A stretch of DNA of 40,953 nt, taken from Chara braunii. Lineage: Eukaryota; Streptophyta; Charophyceae; Charales; Characeae. The stretch spans positions 59,045 through 99,997 of the forward strand of contig BFEA01000300.1 of assembly GCA_003427395.1 (NCBI GenBank), given 5' to 3'. The translations under genes and the position numbers were made by a program. How positions within the stretch are numbered: position 1 is the first letter of the stretch; every line of letters starts with the position of its first letter. This document shows positions 9,261 through 18,633 of this stretch, piece after piece. The notes under the pieces were generated by a model, which saw only the letters and a program-made list of their open reading frames with translations, had not been told where the DNA came from and did not search any database.

Positions 9261-9516
9261 ATGGGGGACAGTGATACAGTTAGAGTGGCTTGCTCGTTGC
9301 ACCAAGTCTCAACTAGGGATTGGAGGGAGACGGCAACCGATGACTATAATTGCCAGACTACCGTCATGATGGAGCACGCGCTGACACTCGTGAGAAACCA
9401 TACAAAAATTGAATATACCTACCAATCTGTATGACAAGAGCGGAAGACTGTATGCAACCATCTCGTCTGTGGGTTCTGTTGAGGAGGCACAGAGAACCAT
9501 TTGCAGATACAAGTAA
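9261..9516 (+). pseudogene. Copy B of the tandem small-protein pair, one-base frameshift
   Basis: ATG at 9261 opens a frame colinear with the 8558 gene from Met1 through Ile50-Glu51-Tyr52 with no gaps. It then hits TGA near 9431. One base later the matching block resumes in the next frame (TAT at 9430) with the shared GRL and TISS positions, ending at TAA 9514-9516. The spacing is explained by exactly one extra base between about 9420 and 9429. Either the copy is a pseudogene, there is a sequencing indel, or a tiny intron or programmed shift exists. The starts lie 703 bases apart in the same orientation, consistent with an old tandem duplication. Confidence 0.5.
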
Positions 9517-9759
9517 AACGAAATTGCACCAGGCAGGAAGTGAGTAAGATAAGATTGGATCAGGTTGGAAACTAGTAGCTACCAGAAATACCGGCCACGA
9601 AGGCAAATCAAAGGAGATGGTGATTCCCATTTTTTTCGGGCTTAAAAGTTGAATTCGTTGGCAGGGGCAATGTTGTTGGGATTTTGTTCGAGAATGCAAG
9701 AGTGTTTAGATCTATTGGTACGGCGATAGCGGAAAAGTGCCCCGGATCTTTAGCCTGAG

Positions 9760-10350
9760 ATGCACTGCTCATGCCATCTGCCTTATGCTGCACGACATCA
9801 GCAGCCTCCCTTCTGAGCACACCCTCTTTGCGCCTATACCCCCGAAACTTGCCACAAGAGATCTCAGTTCCGACCTGGGACTCCACCCCCACTTTCCTAA
9901 AATCCTTGGCACACCCCTTTTCGCACTTCCAGGCCCTCATCACACTCCGACCAGGAAGTCGCGCCGGGCGTGAGGTTGGGCGTCACAGTCCAATGCTTTT
10001 TCCACCATGATAGAATCTCGTCGACCAAGGGGCAGAACAACCAAATGTAAATCATGTTTTCCCATCCCCAGTTGCACCTCAGGCACTGGGTGAGAATGTC
10101 CATGCCTTCCGTTAAGAGCCAGATCGAGGTAGCGGTAACCAACAGAGACTGTAGCCACATGATAGTAGCATGCTTCTGTATCGGAGTTTTGGTCAAGGCC
10201 TTCCATAGAGCTCGCAGTCCTGACCCCCTTGTCCCTGTCAGCTGTAGTTCATTTGCTCTTTTCAGAGCTACCGACTCTGCCGATTTCTTCCTGATCCTTA
10301 GTTGCACTTGAAACCCGACCCTTACCCAAAGTTCCAGAGACGCCATGTGA
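9760..10350 (-). mobile_element. LINE 3' fragment with zf-RVT-like motif
   Basis: Read on the minus strand, the frame spanning 10508-9897 contains C-x2-C ... C-P followed by W-W at about 10090-10040. The pattern resembles the zinc-binding region (zf-RVT) found after the reverse transcriptase in plant LINEs, but the usual His is Tyr here. Sequence upstream in the same frame (Trp, Leu-rich, ~10200-10100) fits the segment just before that motif. No reverse transcriptase is present and the 3' end lacks a poly(A) tail. Confidence 0.55.
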
Positions 10351-10640
10351 TGCCCCAACCTCACACCCAGCGCGACTTCCCGATCGGAGTAGGATGGGGG
10401 CCCGGAAGTGCGATAAAAGGGGTGTGCCAAGGATTTTAGGAAAGTGGGGGTGGAGTCCCAAGTCGAAACTGAGAGCTCCTGTGGCAAGTTTCGGGGGTAA
10501 GAGCGCAAGAGGGTATGTGCGGGTCGTACTCAGCGCTTTAATTTTCATAAGAAGGAAGGCAGGCCACCTCTCGTGGTTTGTGCACAGAAGGAAGGCCGCG
10601 GACGTCGTGCAACATAAGGTAGATGGCATGTGCACTGCCT
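9760..10640. repeat. Inverted duplication of LINE 3'-end sequence
   Basis: The left arm (~9760-9988) and right arm (~10355-10640) are reverse complements over about 230-280 bases, with a long near-identical core around 9842-9920 versus 10425-10500. The right arm has an extra ~50 bases near 10530-10590. The spacer carries a LINE terminal domain. The arrangement could reflect two oppositely oriented insertions or a rearranged insertion. Confidence 0.8.
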
Positions 10641-10644
10641 GACG

Positions 10645-10646
<2 letters not shown>

Positions 10647-10713
<67 letters not shown>
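10647..10713. repeat. (CT)n microsatellite
   Basis: About 33 CT dinucleotides run directly into the assembly gap, so true length is unknown. Confidence 0.95.
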
Positions 10714-11309
10714 NNNNNNNNNNNNNNNNNNNNNNNNNNNNNNNNNNNNNNNNNNNNNNNNNNNNNNNNNNNNNNNNNNNNNNNNNNNNNNNNNNNNNNN
10801 NNNNNNNNNNNNNNNNNNNNNNNNNNNNNNNNNNNNNNNNNNNNNNNNNNNNNNNNNNNNNNNNNNNNNNNNNNNNNNNNNNNNNNNNNNNNNNNNNNNN
10901 NNNNNNNNNNNNNNNNNNNNNNNNNNNNNNNNNNNNNNNNNNNNNNNNNNNNNNNNNNNNNNNNNNNNNNNNNNNNNNNNNNNNNNNNNNNNNNNNNNNN
11001 NNNNNNNNNNNNNNNNNNNNNNNNNNNNNNNNNNNNNNNNNNNNNNNNNNNNNNNNNNNNNNNNNNNNNNNNNNNNNNNNNNNNNNNNNNNNNNNNNNNN
11101 NNNNNNNNNNNNNNNNNNNNNNNNNNNNNNNNNNNNNNNNNNNNNNNNNNNNNNNNNNNNNNNNNNNNNNNNNNNNNNNNNNNNNNNNNNNNNNNNNNNN
11201 NNNNNNNNNNNNNNNNNNNNNNNNNNNNNNNNNNNNNNNNNNNNNNNNNNNNNNNNNNNNNNNNNNNNNNNNNNNNNNNNNNNNNNNNNNNNNNNNNNNN
11301 NNNNNNNNN
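10714..11309. other. Assembly gap (596 N)
   Basis: Unknown bases, bounded by (CT)n on the left and a T35 run on the right. Reading frames that cross it are meaningless. Confidence 1.

Positions 11310-11344
<35 letters not shown>
11310..11344 (-). repeat. Poly(A) tract of a minus-strand transcript or retrocopy (T35 on +)
   Basis: Thirty-five T on the plus strand at the gap edge. On the minus strand this is A35, 20 bases after an AATAAA (11370-11365). A genomic poly(A) of this length after a signal suggests a retroposed 3' end, though an ordinary A-tract next to a gap is possible. Confidence 0.6.
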
Positions 11345-11364
11345 CGGGAAAAGGTAGAGAATCC

Positions 11365-11370
11365 TTTATT
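11365..11370 (-). terminator. AATAAA polyadenylation signal
   Basis: TTTATT on the plus strand, 20 bases upstream (minus sense) of A35 and about 600 bases after the stop codon of the minus-strand exon at 11966-12403. Confidence 0.5.
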
Positions 11371-11882
11371 CAAAGTAAAAACTTTGAGGCCGGGAATCCT
11401 CAACAAACAACCCGGTGGTAACCAAAGCGCCGGACAGTATCCAGCTTCCATTCACCCAATCTATATCCTTACTAGCTGAGTACCTGCATCCACGACCACA
11501 AAAGAAACTTGTGACTCAGCCTAGAACCAGACTCTGTCGAGCTCCCTGCTCTTCAAGCCCTACTTATACCATGCAGACCTAAAACGGCCTGCTGAGCTAC
11601 TGCTCCATGGTGACACTCCATCCTCTAACCCCCCCGTACCCAGCCCAAACTGCCTGTCTCCTGTGACATAAAAACCGAGTGTCCTGGTTCATCTGATACT
11701 TACCCAGTCCCCAAAAAAAATTGTCTGCCCCTGTTTATCTTTTTCCGAACTGACCTAGCATAGCACCTTAATGCAGTGCACAGTCTGTTCCTTATTACTT
11801 TGTAAAGCCAACACATCCGCCCACCCCATTAACCAACTTCATCTACGGACTACCCTTCTGTTCATTTTCCTTGCACAGGCTC

Positions 11883-11885
<3 letters not shown>

Positions 11886-11913
<28 letters not shown>
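11886..11913. repeat. A28 homopolymer
   Basis: Lies in the presumed 3'UTR of the minus-strand exon (T28 in transcript sense). Confidence 0.95.
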
Positions 11914-11965
11914 GACAGGAGTCAAACAAAATCTGGTTTCTAGTTAGAAGATTGCAGGTGAGGGT

Positions 11966-12403
11966 TCAGGATATGGAAGCGTCAGGCCACCACCACGTAA
12001 AGGAACATCTGAGGTATGTCTGTCTGGAGTTCAGTCTTCCTGCCTGAGGCGTCTCTGTAGCACCTGTCTCTTATACACATCTAGATGTGTATAAGAGACA
12101 GGGCCACCACCACGTAAAGGAACATCTGAGGTATGTCTGTCTGGAGTTCAGTCTTCCTGCCTGAGGCGTCTCTGTAGCACAATGACTGCTGAACGACGAA
12201 CCATCCGTCCAGAGAATCGGATGGGACTGAGCAATCAGCTTACACGGTGAACGTAACAGCAACAGCCCAACATCACGACGACTTCCTCCAGTATGAGAAC
12301 ACTCGTCAACATTTAATGGAGGTGAGACCACCACCTCTTGCTGAATAGAAGCAATGGCCGATAAGGGGAAAGAACCCATATCCCCTGCTTCGAAGGCAGA
12401 TGT
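11966..12403 (-). CDS. Candidate terminal exon of unknown protein, broken by adapter artefact
   Basis: On the minus strand a pyrimidine-rich stretch ending GTGCAG (12409-12404) resembles a 3' splice site. It is followed by an open frame starting with Thr-Ser-Ala-Phe. The frame is Ser/Leu-rich with no domain I recognise. In the assembled sequence it meets TAA at 12073-12071, which belongs to the inserted adapter at 12064-12101. If the artefactual 117 bases (adapter plus repeated flank) are ignored, the frame simply continues to TGA at 11968-11966, giving about 106 residues. The 3'UTR with AATAAA and poly(A) lies downstream. The alternative is a retrocopy of a host mRNA or a non-coding open frame. 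Confidence 0.4.
11985..12180. repeat. Artefactual 79-bp direct repeat flanking adapter
   Basis: 11985-12063 and 12102-12180 are identical 79-base copies separated only by the 38-base junction adapter. The offset is 117 bases. Perfect identity plus the adapter shows one copy is an assembly product. Confidence 0.95.
12064..12101. other. Nextera mate-pair junction adapter (contaminant)
   Basis: CTGTCTCTTATACACATCT (12064-12082) is followed at once by its reverse complement (12083-12101). The 19-mer is the Tn5 mosaic end used in Nextera libraries, and two in tandem inverted form are the circularisation junction of mate-pair libraries. It is not native DNA and it introduces a stop codon in the minus-strand frame. 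Confidence 0.98.
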
Positions 12404-12409
12404 CTGCAC

Positions 12410-13542
12410 AGAACTTGAGGAGGCATATTGAATGCGAAGCAGAAAAGAAGAGAGTTCAGGCTCTCAAGGCCCTATCCCTCCCATCAGCAGTGGCAATAGT
12501 GAAAAGAGATTGGTCTGGCCTGCCGTCGGGCTAGAATTGCAAACTATTATCTGGCGATCTGAACGGTTGAAATGGCATGCCTGAGCAGATCAGTTGTCAA
12601 TGTTGTTGGGCTTTGAAATGCGTACTTTCATGGGGCGTTGACTCCAGTTGCAAGCAGGTGCTGCTCCCACTACCGTAGTAGGTGGAGCCTCAACGTAGTA
12701 AGGCAACCAAGGTGGGCAAAAGCCTACTCATGCTGAAGCAAGAATTGAGACTGTGACAAAACCTCCCCCCCCGCCAGCCCTGGCAAGCATTTACTGTTCC
12801 CTGGCGTGGGAGGGTCCACTCAGTCTGCCAGCTTTCAGATCTTTCCTAAACACTCGAAGGCGTAACTGACAGCAATGATTACACAGCCCTCGTAGGACTT
12901 CAGGCCATACTCATTTCACAGACCTTCTTCCCCCCCTCCTCTTTCCGCTTCCCCCTCTCTTTTGCATCCAAAAACTAACTACACAACCTTCCGCCTCACA
13001 CTCCTTATTCCCTGCCCGCTCTCTGTATCCCATTCTCGACACTGGCCAAGTCTGGATCCCTTTGTCCAAGGTTTCAACAGACATGTCTGTCCATTCTCTC
13101 AATTAGTAGAGAGCACAGTCCAAGGTCCGGTCTTCTGGAACCGAGGCAGTTAATCCTCTCGGCAGAGGGCAATCAATGCTGCTCTGTCAACAGAGTTTTT
13201 GTCAGGTTCATTGTAAGACCTGGTTCCCAGCAGGTGCAGCTTCCCACCAATAATAACTTGGCCATCACAAACCTGGACAGCTCACTCTTGGACAATGCTT
13301 TTACCACCTCCAATAACGTACTATTTCTTATAGATGTAATGACCTGCAAAATTGCAGACTGAGAAATCTGCTGTTTCCTGAGTATTGCTGCATGTTGGAC
13401 TGATTAGCTGATATTTTGGTGTTCTGCTGAGATTTAGTGTGTCCGCGAGGTGTGCGTGTGTATAGTCTAAGTGCTTGCTGATATCCTGTGTGCTTACCCG
13501 CTTTTGTGAGTGATGGTGTCTGTGTGCAGCGGGCCTCTACTT
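12410..13542. other. No gene seen
   Basis: May include intron or upstream exons of the minus-strand gene ending at 11966, since the pyrimidine tract at 12455-12410 looks like an acceptor. Otherwise only short frames occur. Pyrimidine-rich DNA lies at 12910-12970. Confidence 0.35.
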
Positions 13543-13858
13543 GCCCTGGCCTATACCCAGGGCTATTCAGCTTTTTGTCTGTTCGGCCTGTGGGACCAGG
13601 CCATTGGCCTGACCCCACAGGCCATGTGAGTCTTAAGTCCAGTCCTGTCCGGTACCACCGGTCCAGTCTAGTCAGTTCGCTGGGGATATACCCCACCTGC
13701 AGTCTGTATTTTCAGTCATTCTTCGTTTGCACAGTTTGGAGTGTGTGTGTGTCGAGTCTGTGTCGGAGCTGTGCTGTCCCCTCCCAGCTCCATCACTATC
13801 TCCCTCATCCTCACCTTTCGTCTTGATCCTGACGGACCGCCATCCCAGCGGTCCGTCA
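13543..13858. repeat. Second cluster of short GC-rich hairpins
   Basis: Perfect stems: 13543-13549/13557-13563 (GCCCTGG/CCAGGGC), 13585-13602/13606-13623 (10 bp plus 6 bp around a 2x2 internal loop and a 3-base loop), a CCGGT/ACCGG stem near 13650, TGGGG/CCCCA near 13680-13695, and 13830-13840/13848-13858 (11 bp, 7-base loop). Strongly similar in style to 4278-4676. Confidence 0.65.

Positions 13859-13860
<2 letters not shown>

Positions 13861-13889
<29 letters not shown>
13861..13889. repeat. (GT)n microsatellite
   Basis: About 14 GT units directly after the 11-bp hairpin ending at 13858. Confidence 0.95.
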
Positions 13890-13891
<2 letters not shown>

Positions 13892-14164
13892 CCGCTGGGG
13901 ACGGTCTGCAGCATGTGCTGGAATGGCCCGCGTGCCTGGTACGCACCTGTGACCATGTGTTTGGGGTTGCAGCGGGTAGGGTAGGTGAAAAGATGCTGTG
14001 GAGGCCAAAATCAGAAAGTAGCGAATAGGGTAGCAGGAAAAGGCAAAAAGGTAGTACCTTTGAGTAGGCCATAGCAACAATTTTGGGTTCCTGTAGGCTT
14101 AGCAGTAGGCACCGGTCCAGTAGGCTAGGTCTAGAGCCTCCAAGGTAGGACATCAGATTGCAAG

Positions 14165-14808
14165 GGAGTTCCCGCCAAATGCTGGGAGGCAACCGGTAGG
14201 CCAGGAGGCCGAGTACCCTGGAAAGTCCCTGTGGAGGGGTGCGTCTGCGGTGTAAGCATAGAGGTAGCGAAGCACTCCACCTCATTCTCCCAGTTCAAGT
14301 TGTGAGGGGGCTGGAGGCGCTCATCAGCTGGGTGAGACGCTGGTTCGAGGAAGGAGGCGGACCTCGGCCCCCACCTCGGGTATGGTGGAGGTGAGGAAGG
14401 AGAAGACATGGCTATGGTGGAGAAGTGAGGGAGAAGGAGGAGACTGAAGATGGGAGCTTACCTAGGCTGTGTGGTCTCCATCTTCATCTTCTTGGTTGGC
14501 GCTGCACCTGGACGGCCCCTAGGGGGGGTGATACGTGGAAGGAAAGGAGGTTCCCACCAAATGCAAGGAGACAACCGGTAGGCCAGGAGGCCGGGTACCT
14601 TGGGAAGTCCCTGCGGTGGGGTGCGTCTGCAGTGTAAGCATAGATGTAGCGAAGCACTCCACCTCATACTCTTAGTTCAAGCCGTGAGGAGGCTGGACGT
14701 GCTCACCAGCTGGGTGAGGCGCTGGTTGGAGGAAGGAGGCGGAGCTTGGCCCCCACCTTGGGTATGGTGGAGGTGACCAACGTGGAGGAAGGAGAAGATA
14801 TGGCTATG
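14165..14808. repeat. Two-copy tandem duplication (~250-bp units, 382-392 offset)
   Basis: The segments at ~14165-14416 and ~14547-14808 align along their length. Shared landmarks include AACCGGTAGGCCAGGAGGCC at 14191 and 14573, and GACATGGCTATG/GATATGGCTATG at 14405 and 14797. Copies differ by scattered substitutions and a ~10-base indel. Minus-strand frames repeat accordingly but resemble no known family. Confidence 0.85.
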
Positions 14809-15309
14809 TGCAGTAACCCGTGTTCTGCAGCAGTCTGGGGGCCCGAAACTGCGCCCAGACGACACAAGCCAAACACGGTCTGCGCCAGGCAGTGCAACCA
14901 CACACTAGTCCCCCTAGAAAGTCTAGGGTCCAAGTCAACCGTCAGGTCAAAGGTACCGCGCCCAGCCCCTTGGTCGGATACACTCACTTCAAGTTGTTGT
15001 GCGCAGGTACCCAGACAACATCAAGGCCACAGGGAATTCTGTTTCAGGCCAATCTGGGTTGTCATTTGCGTTGAGATCTCGACGGCTGAGGGGTGCAGCA
15101 CCTGGGGTCTAGACCCCGCATCAACGCTACATAAGCGTTGACCTCCTGGCTTCGAGGGACATTCTGTCTTGCGTCAATGTTGACTTCACGCGTTGACGAT
15201 GACGCTAGTGCGACACTGCGACACTGGCTGGACGTTGGCTCTACGCTGGCAACTGGGTGAACTACGGTGACACTCTGCTGGCTCGGCATGGCGGCTGGCT
15301 TGCAAATTG
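14809..15309. other. No gene seen
   Basis: Contains scattered GCGTTGAC words near 15120-15200 similar to the array at 78-210. Short frames only. Confidence 0.4.
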
Positions 15310-16640
15310 TCTTCTGGGCATGCTGACGTGGCAGTTGCCACGCGCCGCTGCTGACGTGGCCGCTGCCACGTATATTATTATCATTGACGTGGCGAGGCTA
15401 CGCGACTGGTATTGTTGTTCTGTTTCGACGACATTGGGGAGGAGATCATGATTGTGGGGCGATAGTGGATACGTATCTGGTTATCTTGATGTCGACATTG
15501 CTCCATCTCGCTGATGAGGACTGATTGATGTGCCACATGGCACATTGTGATAGAACTTCAGATGAGCGCTCAGATTATTGATTTTTGAGGTGGTGATCGA
15601 GGAGGGAGCCCGAAGCAGAAGTGGGCATTGTCTTTTATTCTTCTTCTAAGTCTAATCTCCCTCCTCTCTCCTTCGTATGTGTATGATTTTCCCATCTCAT
15701 TCTATCTGGACACGATTATTGATTATTGATAATCATCAGCAGGTTGATATTCATCTGGGCTTACATTGGTGACAAGTGTCTTCACGATCTGGGTTCATTG
15801 CGACGATGACCTGTACGAGAACGACGATGACGAAGACGCACGTGCCGGCGTGGACAAGGGACAGCGCTTGAGAACGCACGTCAGGTGCTGACGTGACATC
15901 GGTATCCCGACAAGGAATGTCTGAGCAAGGATCGCATTGCGATCCAGATCCCGATCCATCGCTGTTGCGATCGGAATACCTTGCTGATGTGGCAAGTGAT
16001 TATTGAGGAACATTGGCGTGGCAGCACTGACTCACCACTCGTCTATTGTGGTGAGGAGCTTCATGCTGACGTGGCATTGTCTGATGTGGTGTTCCATTGC
16101 CTGGCTTACCTGGCATTGTATGATTGACTGGCGATGTGCTGGTATCGCTCCAGGAGATCAGGCTGGCTGACGTGGACGATCAAGGTATACGTTGCTGACG
16201 TGTACCCCCACTGATGATGATGACTGGACTAATGTGCTGACGTGGCAGACTCGATGAGTTGCTGTGTTGGCATGCCAGGGGTGACACGTGGCAGGCACGG
16301 ACGTGCCTAAGTGGGAAGATACACTTTGACGACGAAGGCGACACGATTAGAAGAGCGACGTGACTATGGTGTTGGACGTCAGATCTCGTGTGAGATCACA
16401 CCGGACTTCAGAAGACGCAGCATCAGAAAGGAAGACACTAACTATTGATGTTTTGTTTGTTGGCGGACTTACCTGTTGTTGTGAGTTGTGTTGTATGTTG
16501 TTGATGATCACACTGGTCTGGGATGCGGTACCTCTTCTACTATAGGACGTCATCACACAGAATAAACAGAACAGCAGTCATAGTAGATAGGAGAAACTGA
16601 AATTGTTTCTTTTTGTTCCATTCTATTAAAATTTTTTCTA
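15310..16640 (+). promoter_or_regulatory. TGACGTG-rich leader/LTR-like region of gypsy relic 2
   Basis: TGACGTG occurs at about 15324, 15352, 15385, 15889, 16067, 16168, 16197 and 16238, mostly as GCTGACGTGGC. Two copies sit in tight hairpins: 15327-15333/15336-15342 and 15354-15360/15365-15371. ACGT cores of this type are bZIP sites in plants. AATAAA at 16560 could be an LTR poly(A) signal. The gag of relic 2 follows at 16775, so this is likely its LTR and leader. LTR borders were not found. Confidence 0.45.
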
Positions 16641-16774
16641 TTCAAGATTGTGTTGACTCGGGTGACTGATCAAATTAATTGTCTTCTTTGATTTATTTGA
16701 GGTAGATCAACCTGGCCGACGAATTTTCTTGTTTTTGTCCTTCGAAAATATCTCACTTCTGGAAAAATCTGCAG

Positions 16775-18633
16775 ATGTCTATTCTGACGAGGTTTGTGAC
16801 TACGTTTTTGTTTCCTATTTCGATCACGCTCTCTGTGGGCGATGGACCGTCCGAGATTAGGACTCGGACGCAGGCCGAAAATAGGAAACAAGAAATGCTA
16901 GCCTTGTGGAATCAACTGATGACTGAAATGCATCTATCCAGACCAGATGCCGAAGAACACATCCGTGACAGATTTGATTTGAAGACGGTTGAGGACCATC
17001 TGAAGAAAGTTGTTATGGCTGTGGAGGTTGTGGCAGTTGGGACCGAGGTCTCCAAACTAGTTGCCCAATGTCGATAGGCGCTGGACCAGTTTGCACTAAA
17101 GCAATTGGAAGAAGTGATGAAACTGACTCGTAAAGGTGAGATTAAACCAGAAGTGTCCGAGGCTACGATTAAAGCGAACATCCAGCAACTGAAAGAAACA
17201 ATGGCTGCGGAAGAAAGAAAGAAAGAAGAGCTAGCAAGAAGGAGAAAACAAGAATAAAGGAGGAAACAGAAAGTTAGAGAAATTGGACAAGTGATTGGGA
17301 CGAAAACTGGGGAACAGGTTGACATGTTGCATATGTTGTCTCATATTATGACTTACCTTACCTTTTTGGAAGAGAAAATTGACACAGCAAACTCAGTTAA
17401 ATGAGATTGTCGTAAGAATGAGAACAATCATAAACATTGTGAAATGAAAGAATAAGGTAAAAGGTAAGGAAGAGGCAAAAAACGAGAAGAAGTTGATGAG
17501 TGATGTCATCAAGTCTGTTGGTCCTACAGTTGAGACATCGACCAATGGGAAGGGACCGCCGAGTCCACCTCCCTCTCCGCCTAATTCTCCTCATTCTACT
17601 CCTTCCAAGTCTCCTTCTTCTTCGACAACCCCGGATAAGACAAGTACAGAACCGGAGATGCCAAAGAAGAAAGAAAGAGTGAAAATGAAGTTGCCTTTTA
17701 CTTTTAATAACAAGAAAGATGAGAGTCTCCTTCTGTGGATTGGTGAAATCCAAACGTATGTAAGCACCGCTCCGGTCGAGCCGGAGTCCCAAGTGGCGTT
17801 CACTACCTCTTGCATGGGAGGTGAGGCCAAACAATGGATGTTCGTCGAGGCCCGCGAGTTTTAAAGACATTGGTGAATGGGCAAAGACAATGACCCTAAA
17901 ACGGTTCTTGGCCAAAATCAAGGATCATTTCCTGGATAAGACGACAACAGACAAGGCATTTGACCAATTAACTACGATTGGTCAAAAGCATTGGACATCG
18001 ATCGAAACTTTGTCCCATGAAGTCGACCGATTGTTGCAGGTTCCAGAATTGAACATGCAAGACAACCAAGTGTTATATATTTACTCCCGCGCGTTGCCTG
18101 AGCCCATTCGGGGACACTTGATGGCTGAAGCGAAGTCTGGAAAGTATAATTATAGGCAATTTCGAGACCTCACTCTACAAAGGGAGCAGATGACTTCTCA
18201 AGTCAACAACTCTTATGCAGATGTAGTCAAGTCTGGAGGAGGAGGAGGGAAGATGTATGATGGAGGAAAACGAGTTATCTGGCGACAAAAGCGCTAGGAT
18301 TACATCCTCGTTGTCTTCGATGATGACACGGTGGAAAAATGGCCAAGAGAAGACGAAAATGAGAAGGATAGCAACAATGACTCTAGGAAGGGGGAAGTCA
18401 CTGCTGTTGTGGCCACCAAGGGAGTCCCACTGAGAGATTTTGTAAGGAAGAGACCACGCTCGTTTCCAGTGCACCCTGACATTATCGAGGGGAAGCTCTG
18501 GTTAAAGATGGGATTGACTCATGAAACTTGGCAGGAGCACATAGACAATGCGCAATGTCTTAAATGCGGTACATCGAGACATGTGATCACATTTTGCCCT
18601 TTGATCAGAAGCCCAAAAGCGAACAACCAGTAG
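16775..18633 (+). pseudogene. Gag of gypsy relic 2, multiply broken
   Basis: A second gag-like coding stretch, unlike the first in sequence. 16775-17077 and following frames encode a charged helical N-terminus with stops. 17496-17864 holds a Pro/Ser-rich linker, then a basic stretch and a Trp-containing gag-core start. 17821-18297 continues the core after a frameshift. 18331-18633 ends with a CCHC knuckle, C-x2-C-x4-H-x4-C, at 18556-18597. Order matches relic 1 (core then knuckle), so it is gag of a related gypsy lineage. No protease or reverse transcriptase is seen after 18633. At least three breaks make it inactive. Confidence 0.75.

Noticed and set aside
10249-11451. Long open frames across the N gap
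   Set aside because: They consist of unknown bases plus (CT)n and homopolymer translation.
15511-15560. CTGATGAG word resembling a hammerhead ribozyme core
   Set aside because: No GAAA partner or stem III/I arrangement follows; the nearby ATGTGCC/GGCACAT hairpin does not fit the fold. Similar CTGATGAG words near 20008 and 30625 also lack GAAA.
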